NCBI RefSeq assembly: GCF_011299575.1
Contig: NZ_CP049863.1
Location: 1,798,001 to 1,862,000, forward strand
Direction: 5' to 3'
From: Leucobacter viscericola
Lineage (GTDB): Bacteria; Actinomycetota; Actinomycetes; Actinomycetales; Microbacteriaceae
Length of the DNA stretch: 64,000 nt
The notes below the pieces were generated by a model, which saw only the letters and a list, made by a program, of their open reading frames with translations, did no database searches and was not told the DNA's origin. The number at the start of each line of letters is the position of its first letter. The first letter of the stretch is position 1. Shown here one piece after another: positions 18,311 through 27,726 of the stretch. Both the position numbers and the translations under genes were made by a program.

Positions 18311-18925
18311 CTAGACCCCCACTCCCCCAAACACCAGCCGCGCAGCGATCACCAGCATCACCGCGGCGACCACCCCGTCGAGAATCTGCCAGGAGCGCGG
18401 TGTCGCGAAGAACCGCGTGAGCATCCGCGCTCCGTAGCCCAGCACGAAGAACCACACGATACTCGCGAGCGCGCCTCCCGCCACAAACCACCAGCGACCC
18501 GGGTCGCCCTGCGCGTTGCCGATGGAACCCATCAGCACCATCGTGTCGAGGTAGACGTGCGGGTTCAGGTACGTGATGGCGAGGCAGGCGAGGATCGTGC
18601 GCTTCAGTGAACCACCCGACCCGTCTCCGGCAACCAGCACCTCCGGCTTCATCGCCCGCCGCGCGGCCGACCACGCGTACCAGAGCAAGAAGGCAACACC
18701 ACCCCAGCGCACGATCTCGAGCACCACGGGGGCCTTCTGCACGACGAAGCCGATCCCGGCCACCCCGAGCAACTCCAGCACCGCGTCCGTGAGCCCACAG
18801 ATCAGCGCCACCCAGAACACGTGCTCGCGCCGGATCCCCTGTCGCAGCACAAACGCGTTCTGCGCGCCGATCGCAACGATGAGCGAGAGGCCGCTGCCAA
18901 TGCCAACAAGAAAGGGGAGGATCAT
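18311..18925 (-). CDS. lysE: LysE/ArgO-type basic amino acid exporter
   Basis: 204 residues with about six hydrophobic segments, beginning MILPFLVGIGSGLSLIVAIGAQNAFVLRQG, a LysE-family signature. The ATG at 18925 has GGAGAA close upstream; this gives the standard family start. It exports L-lysine/L-arginine. It diverges from the LysG-type regulator, the usual arrangement in actinobacteria. Confidence 0.9.
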   Translation of the reverse strand: MILPFLVGIGSGLSLIVAIGAQNAFVLRQGIRREHVFWVALICGLTDAVLELLGVAGIGFVVQKAPVVLEIVRWGGVAFLLWYAWSAARRAMKPEVLVAGDGSGGSLKRTILACLAITYLNPHVYLDTMVLMGSIGNAQGDPGRWWFVAGGALASIVWFFVLGYGARMLTRFFATPRSWQILDGVVAAVMLVIAARLVFGGVGV

Positions 18926-19016
18926 TTCTCCGACATTACGGCCAGCGGGCACACAATTGCGAGTTCAGAGGGGCTAATTATTCTTCAGCTTCATTAGTAG
19001 TGCTTAACTTATAAAC
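18926..19016. promoter_or_regulatory. lysE-lysG divergent control region
   Basis: 91 bases that are AT-rich near the regulator start (TTCATTAGTAGTGCTTAACT followed by TATAAAC). They must contain both promoters and the LysG-type binding site. A TATAA box lies about 10 bases before the regulator ATG. Confidence 0.5.
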
Positions 19017-19901
19017 ATGGACCTTCCTGTCGAGCACCTGCAGACCTTCGCGGCCATCATCGAAGAGGGCAGCTTCGAGGGCGCCGCGCGCCGTCTCCAC
19101 ATCACGCCGTCGGCCGTCAGCCAGCGCGTGCGCGCGATGGAGGAACGCGCAGGATCCGTGCTGCTGCGCCGAAGTCGCCCGGTTACAACCACCAGCGCTG
19201 GCGCGAATGTGCTGCGCGCCGCACGGCAGGTGCAGCGAGTGGTTGGGGATCTCGCCACCGAGCTTGAGCAGGGTCCGTCTGGTGGCGCACTGATCCCGAT
19301 CGTGGTGAACGCTGATTCCCTGGCGACCTGGTTTGTGCCCGCGCTCGCCCGCGCTAGTCGCGAGACCGGCGCGCGCTTTGAGGTGCTGCGCGCCGACGAG
19401 TCCGTCTCGACCGAGCGACTGCGCAGCGGCGAATCGATGGCGGCACTCACCGCAACCGCCGAGGCGGTGCCCGGCTGCACCTCGACGCGCATCGGCGTGG
19501 ATCGTTACCAGGCTGTCGCGAGCCCCGAGTTTGTGGAGCGTTACTTTGCCAAAGGACTCTCGGCCGAGACCCTCGCCCAAGCGCCCGTCGTCGAGTTCGA
19601 CCGCCACGACGATTTTCAGGCGCGCTTCATTCGCAGAGTTACCCGGGCAAGGATCGACCCGCCCCGCCACTTCATCCCGTCATCAGCGGAGTTTGTGCGC
19701 GCGATCGAGCTCGGCATGGGCTGGGGCATGGTTCCGCGGCTACAGGGAGCGCCGTGCCTCGAGGCCGGTACCCTCGTCGCGCTCGGATCCGGCGCCCCGA
19801 TCGAGCTGCCGCTCTACTGGCAGCGCTGGAACCTGCGCTCCCCCGTGCTCGACCAACTCTCCGCAATCATCGCGGAGGAAGCGGCCGCCGCGCTCGGTTA
19901 G
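19017..19901 (+). CDS. lysG: LysR-family regulator of lysine/arginine export (LysG/ArgP)
   Basis: 294 residues. N-terminal helix-turn-helix (residues 5-60: FAAIIEEGSFEGAARRLHITPSAVSQRV), then an effector-binding domain. The close match to ArgP/LysG and the divergent exporter argue that it activates lysE when lysine or arginine accumulates. Good family start. Confidence 0.9.
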   Translation: MDLPVEHLQTFAAIIEEGSFEGAARRLHITPSAVSQRVRAMEERAGSVLLRRSRPVTTTSAGANVLRAARQVQRVVGDLATELEQGPSGGALIPIVVNADSLATWFVPALARASRETGARFEVLRADESVSTERLRSGESMAALTATAEAVPGCTSTRIGVDRYQAVASPEFVERYFAKGLSAETLAQAPVVEFDRHDDFQARFIRRVTRARIDPPRHFIPSSAEFVRAIELGMGWGMVPRLQGAPCLEAGTLVALGSGAPIELPLYWQRWNLRSPVLDQLSAIIAEEAAAALG

Positions 19902-19932
19902 CGCGACGGCGGCGAGCGCCAGACCCTGAGCG

Positions 19933-21309
19933 CTAGCTCGCCATCGCGAACCCGGCGATCAGGTACGCGATAAACGACAGCACACCGGCGGTCGCCGCGT
20001 AGGGCAGGATCGACAGCATGAGGTTGAGCGGCTTCACGCCGACCGACTTCGAGGCCAGAATGATGCCGTCACCGTAGAGGCAGGTCGTTGAACCGAGTGC
20101 GGCGCCAGAGAACACCGCAGTGCCGGCGAGCACCGGATCCACCCCGACCGCAATCGCGAGCGGCAGCACAACGGGCGTGATGACTGCGGCGAGGTCCCAG
20201 AACGCACCGGTCGCGTAGGCGTAGACGCCACACACCAGGAAGACGATCGCGGGCAGCAGCGCGCCGTGCATGACCGGCTCGGTGGCACCGATGACCCACT
20301 CGGCGAGCTTCAGGTCCGTGTTGATCTGCTGCACCATAAAAGCCAGCACAAACAGGATGATGACGTAGCCCATGCTCATGATGCCCTCGAAGGCCTGCTC
20401 GAACACGTCACGGATGCGCATGCGTTTTTGCGCCAGGTACAGGATGATGGCCACGACAACCGCTGCAGCGGAGCCCTTCACGATGTCGACCTCGGTCAGG
20501 ATCGTGACGGTCACGAGCGTGATGATCGGGATCAAGAAGTTGTAGGGCAGCGGTCGCCGACCCTCGGTGTCTGAATCGGCGAGCTCAAACGCGCGCTCCT
20601 CGGGGGTGAGCCCCTCGGGCAGTGTGTCTTCCGTGCGATCCACGCGCAGCTGCTCGCGGCGCAGCGGCCCCACCAGCGGCAGCACACCGAGCGCGAGTAG
20701 CAGGCCGATAATCAGCGCGAACCAGCCAAAGAACACAAACGGCAGGCCCTGTACGTAGGCCCCGAAGCCAGAACCGTTGACAGTCACGCCGTCTTGCTCG
20801 AGCAGTGCGGCGAAGAAGACCGCCCAGGTCGAGAACGGGATGATGACGGCGATCGGCGCAGAAGTCAGCTTCACGATCGAGCCGAGCAGCGTGCGCGGCA
20901 CACCGTAGCGATCGGTAACGCGCTTCATCGAGGTACCGACGGTGAGCGCGTTGAGGTAGTCATCGATAAACAGCGCAACCGTGAGCAGCCAGGTCAGCAC
21001 CAGCGACTTGCGCCGCGAGTTCACGAAGCGCTCGGTCCACTTCGCGAAGTCGCTCACCGCTCCCGAGACGTTGAAGTACGCGATGAGGATCCCAAACAGC
21101 ACCACCACAAGCGCCAGCCAGTGCACGGTCTCGTTCGACAGCGATGCACCAAACGTCGAGACGAGGGTGTCGAAGAACCCCCAGCCGCCCAGCAGAATCG
21201 CACCGACGATGGTGCCCGCAAAGAGGCCAAGCAGAGCGCGCTTCGTGAAAACAGATACAAGCAGAACGGTGAGAACCGGCAGCAGTGCCAGCGCGGTGTT
21301 TTCTATCAT
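19933..21309 (-). CDS. nhaC: NhaC-family Na+/H+ antiporter
   Basis: 458 residues with about 11-12 hydrophobic segments. Motifs such as DDYLNALTVGTSMKRVTDRY, SAPIAVIIPFSTWAVF and a C-terminal GTAVFSGAALGSTTCLYGDG segment are as in NhaC-like transporters. Start ATG 21309 has a GAAGGAA site; the longer frame (to 21447) is low in family match. A hydrophilic loop with Arg and Glu lies mid-protein. An amino-acid antiporter role is possible for this family. Confidence 0.82.
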   Translation of the reverse strand: MIENTALALLPVLTVLLVSVFTKRALLGLFAGTIVGAILLGGWGFFDTLVSTFGASLSNETVHWLALVVVLFGILIAYFNVSGAVSDFAKWTERFVNSRRKSLVLTWLLTVALFIDDYLNALTVGTSMKRVTDRYGVPRTLLGSIVKLTSAPIAVIIPFSTWAVFFAALLEQDGVTVNGSGFGAYVQGLPFVFFGWFALIIGLLLALGVLPLVGPLRREQLRVDRTEDTLPEGLTPEERAFELADSDTEGRRPLPYNFLIPIITLVTVTILTEVDIVKGSAAAVVVAIILYLAQKRMRIRDVFEQAFEGIMSMGYVIILFVLAFMVQQINTDLKLAEWVIGATEPVMHGALLPAIVFLVCGVYAYATGAFWDLAAVITPVVLPLAIAVGVDPVLAGTAVFSGAALGSTTCLYGDGIILASKSVGVKPLNLMLSILPYAATAGVLSFIAYLIAGFAMAS

Positions 21310-21376
21310 TGGTTTCCTTCGGGCGGGGTGCTGCGTCAGCGCGGCACCGGGTCGTGAGGGTCGGATTGAGGTGAAG

Positions 21377-23008
21377 CTAGGCGGCGTGATCCTCGCGGAT
21401 GCCGCCGAGGTATGTTGCGAGCACGGGCAGGTCAAGCAGCTCGTCACCAGAAGCGGTAGCAGGGTCTGCTGCCCAGACCGCCAGGTCGGCGCGCGATCCC
21501 TCGCGAATCACTCCCTGGTCGGTGTCACCCTGGGCGAGCGCAGCGCCGCGGGTGTAGCCGTGGAGCGCTTCCGCGGCGGTGAGCCGTTCGTGTGGTTCGT
21601 AGACAAAGCCGTTTGGATCGCGGGGGTTTCGCCGCAGCACCGACCACGCAAGCCCGAGGCGCGCGTCGAGGTCGGCAATCGGCCAGTCAGAGCCGAGAGC
21701 GAGCGACGCTCCCGCCCGCAGCACCGAACCGGCGTTCCAACCGCGTGCCGCGCGCTCGGGGCCAAGCCGTCGCGCCCACTCGTCACTGCCATCGGCAATG
21801 CGCCACTGCATGTGCGGCAGCTGCATCGACGCCGTGATGCCGTTCGCAAACAGCCTCACGATGTCACTCGGGTCGAGGCACTCGAGATGTTCGATGCGGT
21901 GGGTCGGAAGACCGGTTGCCCTACATCCCGCGGTCTCATACGCCGTGATCGTCTCGCCGACGGCACGGTCACCGATGGCGTGCGTCGCGATCTGAAACCC
22001 GGCCTGGGTGAATTCGCGCACCGCCTCTACAAACGCCGCCTGCTCACCCCAGAACCCGGTGGTGCCGTCGCCGTCAGCATCGGGCTCGTACAGCCAACCG
22101 GCTCCGGTGTCGATCACACCGTCGGCGTAGAGCTTGATCACGCCACCCCGCCAGCGCGCGCCCGCGCGATCACGCTGGGCACGAATCGCGGCCCGCTCCT
22201 CGGGGGTGTACGAGGGCTTCACGTCCATGGCACTGACGATGCGCACAGGCAGGCCCGATCCCGAGCTATCGAGTTCTTCGAGCAGATCAAGCGTGCCCGA
22301 GTTGCCGTCCATAATCATGCCGCCGGTGAGGCCGGATCGCCGCATGCGCGCAAGCGTGCGGCGTGCCGAGTCGAGAGTCTCGCGGCGGCTCAGCTCGGGC
22401 ATCGTCGCGAGTAGCGGCTGGTACGCGCTGTCTTCGCGCAGCTCCCCGGTTGGGCGCCCCAGATCGTCCACCACAATCTCAGAGGTGTCTTCAAAGCCGC
22501 GGGCGCCGGTGACGCCGCCCCTGCGCAGGCCCTCGGAACTCGCGAGCGCCGTGTGAAAGTCGAAGAAGAACAGCAGGGCTGGCAGCCCGTCGACCGCGTC
22601 GTCAATGAGCTCGGCGCGAAGGCGTTCGCCGTCAAACGCGGCGTAGTCGAGATTCCAAGCGCGCACCCAACCGTCGGTGGTTTCGCGGCGCACTCGTCCC
22701 GCTTCTTGCCGGAGCAGATTCAGCAGTTCGCGCAGATCCAGAACGCCGCCAAGGTCAACACCCTGCGTGAGCTCCACCCCCTGAATGGGGTGGAGGTGCG
22801 CGTCAATCAGCCCGGGCGTCATCGTGGCACCGCTGACATCATCGACACGGGTGTGCGGCCCGGCAAAGGCCTGGGCGACTTCTGCCCGGTCACCCAGCCC
22901 GACGACCCGGCCACCAGCGATCGCAATGGAGCGCACTTCGAGGCAATCGTCGCCCGGAACGAGACTCCGAACCCGGGCCCCCTCTAAAATGATGTCGGCT
23001 GACGTCAT
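21377..23008 (-). CDS. YtcJ-like metal-dependent amidohydrolase
   Basis: 543 residues. The N-terminal composite beta part is followed by DAHLHP (metal-binding H-x-H), a long TIM barrel with THAIGD and HRIEH, and a C-terminal ALGSDWP. This is the YtcJ/LAF3 branch of the amidohydrolase superfamily. Substrate unknown. ATG 23008 has a GGGGAG site 8 bases upstream. It follows nothing in operon but diverges from a TetR regulator that may control it. Confidence 0.85.
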   Translation of the reverse strand: MTSADIILEGARVRSLVPGDDCLEVRSIAIAGGRVVGLGDRAEVAQAFAGPHTRVDDVSGATMTPGLIDAHLHPIQGVELTQGVDLGGVLDLRELLNLLRQEAGRVRRETTDGWVRAWNLDYAAFDGERLRAELIDDAVDGLPALLFFFDFHTALASSEGLRRGGVTGARGFEDTSEIVVDDLGRPTGELREDSAYQPLLATMPELSRRETLDSARRTLARMRRSGLTGGMIMDGNSGTLDLLEELDSSGSGLPVRIVSAMDVKPSYTPEERAAIRAQRDRAGARWRGGVIKLYADGVIDTGAGWLYEPDADGDGTTGFWGEQAAFVEAVREFTQAGFQIATHAIGDRAVGETITAYETAGCRATGLPTHRIEHLECLDPSDIVRLFANGITASMQLPHMQWRIADGSDEWARRLGPERAARGWNAGSVLRAGASLALGSDWPIADLDARLGLAWSVLRRNPRDPNGFVYEPHERLTAAEALHGYTRGAALAQGDTDQGVIREGSRADLAVWAADPATASGDELLDLPVLATYLGGIREDHAA

Positions 23009-23100
23009 TGGCGCGCTCCCCTCATACCGCGACGATCCCCACGGACCAGCTGTTAATTTACGCTCATTCAATTATTATTGCAAAACGCCCAGGAAGGCCC

Positions 23101-23796
23101 ATGTCCTCAGCAATCGAGACGCCTCAGCCCACAGGACGTTCTGCGGGCCGCCCCCGATCCGCCGTTCTGTCTCGCGAGCGCATCCTCGAAGCCGCGTTTG
23201 CGCTCTCAGATGAGCGAGGATCCGACTTCACACTTGCCGCGCTCGCGCGTTCCCTCGGCGTGCGAGCCTCGGCACTGCACCACTACTTTTCGAGCCGCGA
23301 AGACCTCATCGCGGGCATGCGCGGGCAGCTCACCCTGCGGGTTGGCGAGCACGGCTTCAACTCGCTGAGCTGGCACGAGGCAATGATTCCCTGGGCCCGG
23401 GCGTATCGCGAAACCCTCGGTCAACACCCCGGCATCATCGCAGCGCTCGCAACGCTCCCCGTCGACGGCGAGCCCGAGTCCATAGCCGACTACAACCGCA
23501 TCGCGGCAGCCTTTCGTCGAGACAACTATCCAGAGCACCGCATCGTGCCCGCCATCATCGCGCTCGAATCCTTCATCATCGGGTCGGCTCTTGACGCCCT
23601 CGCGCCACAGGATAACCTGCGCCCCTCACGGGAACCCGCGGAGGCAGAGACCCTGGCCGCGGCCGAGAGCGCCGCTCGCGACCACGCTGCGGCGCGGGGT
23701 GAAACCGTCGCCGAGAGCTCATTTGAATTTGGGCTTCACGCTCTCATTGCCGGCCTCCGTGCGGCGGCCGCCGTCTCCGACTCGGGCGAACACTGA
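23101..23796 (+). CDS. TetR-family regulator
   Basis: 231 residues. HTH region SRERILEAAFALSDERGSDFTLAALARSLGVRASALHHYF (about 22-62) and a TetR C-terminal ligand domain. ATG 23101 has an AGGAAGG site; the frame is open upstream but starts at a better signal here. Overlaps the transporter gene by one base (TGATG). Confidence 0.88.
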   Translation: MSSAIETPQPTGRSAGRPRSAVLSRERILEAAFALSDERGSDFTLAALARSLGVRASALHHYFSSREDLIAGMRGQLTLRVGEHGFNSLSWHEAMIPWARAYRETLGQHPGIIAALATLPVDGEPESIADYNRIAAAFRRDNYPEHRIVPAIIALESFIIGSALDALAPQDNLRPSREPAEAETLAAAESAARDHAAARGETVAESSFEFGLHALIAGLRAAAAVSDSGEH

Positions 23797-24749
23797 TGTG
23801 GGGCGTGCTGCAGGGCTTCACCCTGATCCTCGGAATCATCGGGGCGGGATACCTTGCCGCGCGGTTTGGCATTGTCGAGGGGGATCAGCGCCGCGTACTG
23901 AACAACATGGCGTTTTACGTCGCAACCCCCGCGCTGCTGTTCTCAGTGCTTCACACGAGTGACCCGAGTGTGCTGCTGTCACCGGTGATCCTCGTGACCA
24001 GCACGGCGGCCCTGCTCGCCGCCGCTGTGTTTATTATTGCCTCGCGACTCTGGTTCAAACGCGACCTCGCGAGCACCACCCTCGGCGCGACCACCTCGGG
24101 CTACGTCAACTCCAATAATCTAGGCCTGCCGGTCGCCGTCTACATTCTCGGCGACGCCGCGTACGTCGCTCCCCTGCTGCTCGTGCAGCTCGTTGTCTTT
24201 GCGCCGGCGATCCTCGCCATTCTTGAAACCACGCGGGGTGACGCAAAGCCGAACCGTGCCGATCGAGGCGGCGTCGCGCGTGGCGGCCTGGTTGCCCTCG
24301 GTCGCGCGGCCCGCAACCCCATCATCGTGGCTTCGGTCTTGGGGTTTTTGGTCGCGCTCGTGCAGCTGCCGATTCCGAGTATTGTCATGGGCCCGATCGA
24401 CATGCTGGGCCAGGCTGCGATTCCGATGGTGCTCATGAGTTTCGGTATCTCGCTTCGCGGGCAGCGCGCACTGCAGCCCGGGTCGGGTCGCGGGGCGGTG
24501 TTCACGGCGTCGGGCATCAAGGTGCTGCTAATGCCGCTCCTGGCGTGGAGCATCGGCACCGCGTTTGGGCTCGGCCCGCACGAGGTTTTCGTGGCGACCA
24601 CCATCGCAGCTCTGCCGACGGCCCAGAACGTTTACAACTACGCCGCGACCTACCGCCGTGCCGAAACGATGGTGCGCGACACGGTGTTTTTGACGACATT
24701 TGCCTCGATCCCGGTTATTGCCGGTGTTGCCTGGTTGCTCGGCGGGTAG
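23796..24749 (+). CDS. AEC-family (auxin efflux carrier-like) transporter
   Basis: 317 residues with about ten hydrophobic segments and the NSNNLGLPVAVYILG motif plus C-terminal TIAALPTAQNVYNYAA, both family hallmarks. Coupled to the TetR gene. Together with the divergent amidohydrolase this suggests a locally regulated uptake/efflux and hydrolysis unit; the compound is unknown. Confidence 0.85.
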   Translation: MWGVLQGFTLILGIIGAGYLAARFGIVEGDQRRVLNNMAFYVATPALLFSVLHTSDPSVLLSPVILVTSTAALLAAAVFIIASRLWFKRDLASTTLGATTSGYVNSNNLGLPVAVYILGDAAYVAPLLLVQLVVFAPAILAILETTRGDAKPNRADRGGVARGGLVALGRAARNPIIVASVLGFLVALVQLPIPSIVMGPIDMLGQAAIPMVLMSFGISLRGQRALQPGSGRGAVFTASGIKVLLMPLLAWSIGTAFGLGPHEVFVATTIAALPTAQNVYNYAATYRRAETMVRDTVFLTTFASIPVIAGVAWLLGG

Positions 24750-24834
24750 ATGCGCGGGAATATTTGTTCCGTTCACGCCGTTTTACCCCTGCGGACAGCA
24801 CGTCCCGCACAACATTAAAGTAGGAGACCACCCC

Positions 24835-25410
24835 GTGAATCCGCGCATTGCCCAGACCAGCGCCCCGCTCATCGACACGCTCGCAGAACGCTGGAGCCCG
24901 CGATCCTTCGACACCGAGCACTCGCTCCCCGAGGGCGCGCTCCGTGGCATTTTTGAAGCGGCGCGTTGGGCGCCGAGCGCGAACAACTCACAGCCCTGGC
25001 GCTTCATCATTGCCCGTCGCGGCAGCGAGAGCTTCGCAAAGATCGAGTCCTCCCTGCTCGGTTTCAACCAGACCTGGGCGGGCAACGCTGCGGCCCTCGT
25101 GGTGAACATCGCCGAGACCGAGGATGCAGAGGGCAAGGCTCGCCCCTGGGCCGAGTACGACCTCGGCCAGGCAGTCGCGCACCTCAGCGTTCAGGCGCAG
25201 AGTGAGGGTCTCCACCTGCACCAGATGGGCGGCTTCGACCGCGAGGCGATCCGCACGGCCTTCGAGCTCGAAGCTCGCTTCTTGCCGGTTTCGGTCACCG
25301 CCATCGGCGCCATTGGCTCGCTCGAGCAGCTTCCCGAGGCACTGCGCGAACGCGAGGCGGCCCCTCGCGTTCGGATGCCGCTCGAAGACCTCGTGCTACT
25401 GCGCGACTAG
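24835..25410 (+). CDS. Nitroreductase-family FMN oxidoreductase
   Basis: 191 residues. RWSPRSFDTEHSLPEGAL and EAARWAPSANNSQPWRF are the FMN-binding signatures of the nitroreductase family. GTG at 24835 with TAGGAGA seven bases upstream is the clear start; the longer frame lacks a ribosome site. Natural substrate unknown. Confidence 0.88.
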   Translation: MNPRIAQTSAPLIDTLAERWSPRSFDTEHSLPEGALRGIFEAARWAPSANNSQPWRFIIARRGSESFAKIESSLLGFNQTWAGNAAALVVNIAETEDAEGKARPWAEYDLGQAVAHLSVQAQSEGLHLHQMGGFDREAIRTAFELEARFLPVSVTAIGAIGSLEQLPEALREREAAPRVRMPLEDLVLLRD

Positions 25411-25474
25411 TTCGCCTCGCGCGCGTCGGGCTCGGGGATACTGCCCCGCCCCCGGCGAGTGCCCACCTCATTGA

Positions 25475-25516
25475 CGAATGCCCACCTTCGCTGCATGCGC
25501 GGAAGGTGGGCATTCG
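25475..25516. terminator. Perfect 15-base hairpin at convergent junction
   Basis: Arms 25475-25489 and 25502-25516 pair without mismatch around 12 bases. Outer GCCCAC (25461-25466) and GTGGGC (25525-25530) can extend the structure. Likely bidirectional terminator for the nitroreductase and the minus-strand gene. A heptamer array follows. Confidence 0.7.
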
Positions 25517-25551
25517 GTGTTTACGTGGGCGCTAGCGGGCCAGGAGTCGAT

Positions 25552-25599
25552 CGGCGACCGGCGACCGGCGACCGGCGACCGGCGACCGGCGACCGGCGA
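25552..25599. repeat. Heptanucleotide microsatellite (CGGCGAC)n
   Basis: Six perfect CGGCGAC units followed by a partial seventh, in the 198-base convergent junction. Likely length-variable. No coding role is seen. Confidence 0.93.
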
Positions 25600-25608
25600 G
25601 GTTACCGA

Positions 25609-26037
25609 CTAGGAGGCGGTGTCCACCGTAACGACGTCTTCTTGGGGGCCATCGAGACGCAGGGCCCGAACGAGCTCGGCCGCGTGTACGGTAGAAATGA
25701 TCACGCGTGAGTAGTGCTCGAACTCGCCCACCCAGCCACGATCCTCAGCTGCGTGTTCCTGCGTCTCAAAGTCGAGCACAACCGCATCGCGGCCAGCCCG
25801 TGCAAGCACAAAGTCTCTGCCGCCCAGGCTGCGCCAGGTGCCCAGGGCAAGCTTGCCCGGCACGTGGGTGCCGGGAGAGCGTACTCCTCGGATCCACACC
25901 CAGGGATCATCAGTGATGATGGCCGACGTGATCGCATCCCTGCTCAGGGTGAGGTCGCGGCGATGCATCGCAGCAAGTTTTTCCGCGGGTGTGAGCCGGA
26001 TGACGATCCGCTCACCGTGAATCTCGACTCTAGCCAT
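25609..26037 (-). CDS. Conserved hypothetical protein, PH-like
   Basis: 142 residues, mixed beta with a final helix (STVHAAELVRALRL). WVWIRGVRSPGTHVPGKLALGTWRSLGGRDFVLAR resembles bacterial PH-like proteins of actinobacteria. ATG 26037 is preferred over the upstream frame start. It lies 4 bases after hemD and may be co-transcribed. Function unknown. Confidence 0.7.
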   Translation of the reverse strand: MARVEIHGERIVIRLTPAEKLAAMHRRDLTLSRDAITSAIITDDPWVWIRGVRSPGTHVPGKLALGTWRSLGGRDFVLARAGRDAVVLDFETQEHAAEDRGWVGEFEHYSRVIISTVHAAELVRALRLDGPQEDVVTVDTAS

Positions 26038-26041
26038 GGTC

Positions 26042-26815
26042 TTAGTCCAGCATGTCACTCTGATCGATGACTGATTCGACCGTGTCAATCAACGCCTGCG
26101 TAAGCGGTGAATCTTGGTCGTCACGCAGCCCGACATCGGCGGCAGCCTTTCGAGCGTTGGCACCGACGCAGGCAACGAGAGTCGAATCAGGCAGGTTCGA
26201 GAACTGCGAGGCGACCTCTTCTGCGATCTTCGTCGACGCCACCAGAATCGCGTTGATACGACCCGACTCGATGTCTTCACGAATGTGCACTGAGGCGGGA
26301 ACCCCGACGGTTCGGAACGCGAGCACCTGGGTCACGTTGTGCCCGCGGCCAATCAGCCCCTCGGTGAGCACCGGCACGGCCACATCCGAGCGAAGGGTAA
26401 GCACCTTCAGCACCTCGGGGGTGTCAGTCTCGGTCCACTCTTCGAGCAGCGCGTGTGTGCTGTTCTCCTGGCTCGGCGTGCGAGTCACCGGATACCCGGC
26501 GTTACGGAAGGCAACAGCGGTTGCCTCGCCCACGAGGGCAACCTGTGTTCGTTCATTGATCACTGCATTGTGATGCGTCAGGACGTCAGCGACGGTTGAG
26601 CTTGTCGCCGTCATCCAGTCAAAGCGTCCAGCCTCAAGATCTTTGAGCGCCTCAACAAGCTTGTCTTCTTCGCTCGTGTGAGCAAAGTCAACAAGTGGCG
26701 CGATCACAGTGTGCGCGCCCTGCTCGCGTAGAGCCTGTGCAACCAAGTCACCCCAGGTGCCTCCCCTAGGGATGAGCACGCGCAGGCCACTGAGCGGTTT
26801 CGACTCAGCCGACAT
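26042..26815 (-). CDS. hemD: Uroporphyrinogen-III synthase
   Basis: 257 residues. N-terminal VLIPRGGTWGDLVAQALREQGA, ATSSTVADVL and C-terminal VASTKIAEEVASQF with VACVGANARKAAADVGL match the two Rossmann-like HemD domains. It closes hydroxymethylbilane to the asymmetric tetrapyrrole. The ATG at 26815 is chosen; GTG 26824 is possible. It is separate from other early haem genes, but a PPOX-like gene lies 1.4 kb upstream. An inverted repeat CAACAC-N4-GTGTTG (26855-26870) lies in its 5' region. Confidence 0.85.
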   Translation of the reverse strand: MSAESKPLSGLRVLIPRGGTWGDLVAQALREQGAHTVIAPLVDFAHTSEEDKLVEALKDLEAGRFDWMTATSSTVADVLTHHNAVINERTQVALVGEATAVAFRNAGYPVTRTPSQENSTHALLEEWTETDTPEVLKVLTLRSDVAVPVLTEGLIGRGHNVTQVLAFRTVGVPASVHIREDIESGRINAILVASTKIAEEVASQFSNLPDSTLVACVGANARKAAADVGLRDDQDSPLTQALIDTVESVIDQSDMLD

Positions 26816-26989
26816 ATACCCCACTCACTCGACAACACAAAAGGCCAGCCCTCTCAACACTCACGTGTTGCACTGTCTGGCTCCTGACGGTAAACCCGGT
26901 TCCCCTATTCTTACCCTGCTGGCCCTCGTACGCAAAACGAGAGGGGCGCAGCGTCAGAACGAAACCGAAATGTGATGTACAAAAAACGA

Positions 26990-27037
26990 CGTTTTGCCGC
27001 CGCGGACGGATCAACGAAGCCGTTTTGCCGCCGCGGA
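26990..27037. repeat. 17-base direct repeat across the DUF3618 gene end
   Basis: CGTTTTGCCGCCGCGGA occurs at 26990-27006 and 27021-27037. The downstream copy encodes the C-terminal AAAKR of the DUF3618 gene; the other lies just past its stop. This looks like a small local duplication of the gene end. Confidence 0.8.
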
Positions 27038-27271
27038 AGCGATACCCCAGACGATAGCACCAGCAACAGCAGCGGCACCCACAACCCCGGCCACGAAGGC
27101 AACGGGGTTCTGCCGCTTCTGCTCAGCGATCTTATGCCGCGCGTCGTCTACGGCATCGTCAATGCGCTGCGCGTAGTTCAGGCGGTCCTTGAGCTGCGAC
27201 AGCGTGCCGTAGAGCTCTGCGCGGGCCTTCGCGGCGTCTGCGACCCCCTGCTGTTTCTCATTGAGGGTCAT
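27011..27271 (-). CDS. DUF3618-containing membrane protein
   Basis: 86 residues: a charged coiled-helical N-part (YGTLSQLKDRLNYAQRIDDAVDDARHKI) then one membrane helix (AFVAGVVGAAAVAGAIVWGIA) and a basic end. DUF3618 proteins are small actinobacterial membrane proteins of unknown role. It overlaps the next upstream gene by 4 bases; three such genes form an operon. Confidence 0.8.
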   Translation of the reverse strand: MTLNEKQQGVADAAKARAELYGTLSQLKDRLNYAQRIDDAVDDARHKIAEQKRQNPVAFVAGVVGAAAVAGAIVWGIASAAAKRLR

Positions 27272-27726
27272 CGCCAGTTCCCTTCTTCTCCGGCCTGCGG
27301 CATCTGCGTGCCACCCGGGCGGGGTGTCTCCGCGTTCACTCGAACCTCGCTCATAGCCGCGATGTCACCACCGACGCGCTCAAGCGTCTCCTCGGGAACG
27401 GGGTTTCCGCGCTTAATCAACCTGATTCCCGCAAAGATTGCGCCCGCCGCAAGCAGCAACAGCGCCGCCGCGACCACCAGAGCAGCCAGCCACCATGGCC
27501 AGACGAGCGCGAGGGCGGCTATTGCAGCAATGACCAGGGCCTCAAGCATGAAGAAGAGGAAAAAGAGCGCGATGAGAATCGCACCAGCGCCGATCCCCGC
27601 CTTCTTTGCCTTTGAGACGATCTCACGCTTCGCGTTGTCGTACTCAAGCTTCGCGAGGGTGACGATCTGCTGAGGCAGTCGAGTCAGTAGCTCAAACGTG
27701 CCGGCCTGATCCCGCTTTTTGCTCAT
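27268..27726 (-). CDS. Phage-holin-like (DUF1469) membrane protein
   Basis: 152 residues. Amphipathic start, two adjacent membrane helices (about 48-105: AILIALFFLFFMLEALVIAAI and WPWWLAALVVAAALLLLAAG), hydrophilic Pro/Gly-rich tail. DUF1469 is called phage holin superfamily by fold, but here it is a housekeeping envelope gene with DUF3618 and YtxH neighbours, unrelated to the tail cluster. Confidence 0.82.
   Translation of the reverse strand: MSKKRDQAGTFELLTRLPQQIVTLAKLEYDNAKREIVSKAKKAGIGAGAILIALFFLFFMLEALVIAAIAALALVWPWWLAALVVAAALLLLAAGAIFAGIRLIKRGNPVPEETLERVGGDIAAMSEVRVNAETPRPGGTQMPQAGEEGNWR

Noticed and set aside
27268..27726. Holin of a second prophage
   Set aside because: DUF1469 proteins are common envelope genes; neighbours are DUF3618 and YtxH, not phage genes.
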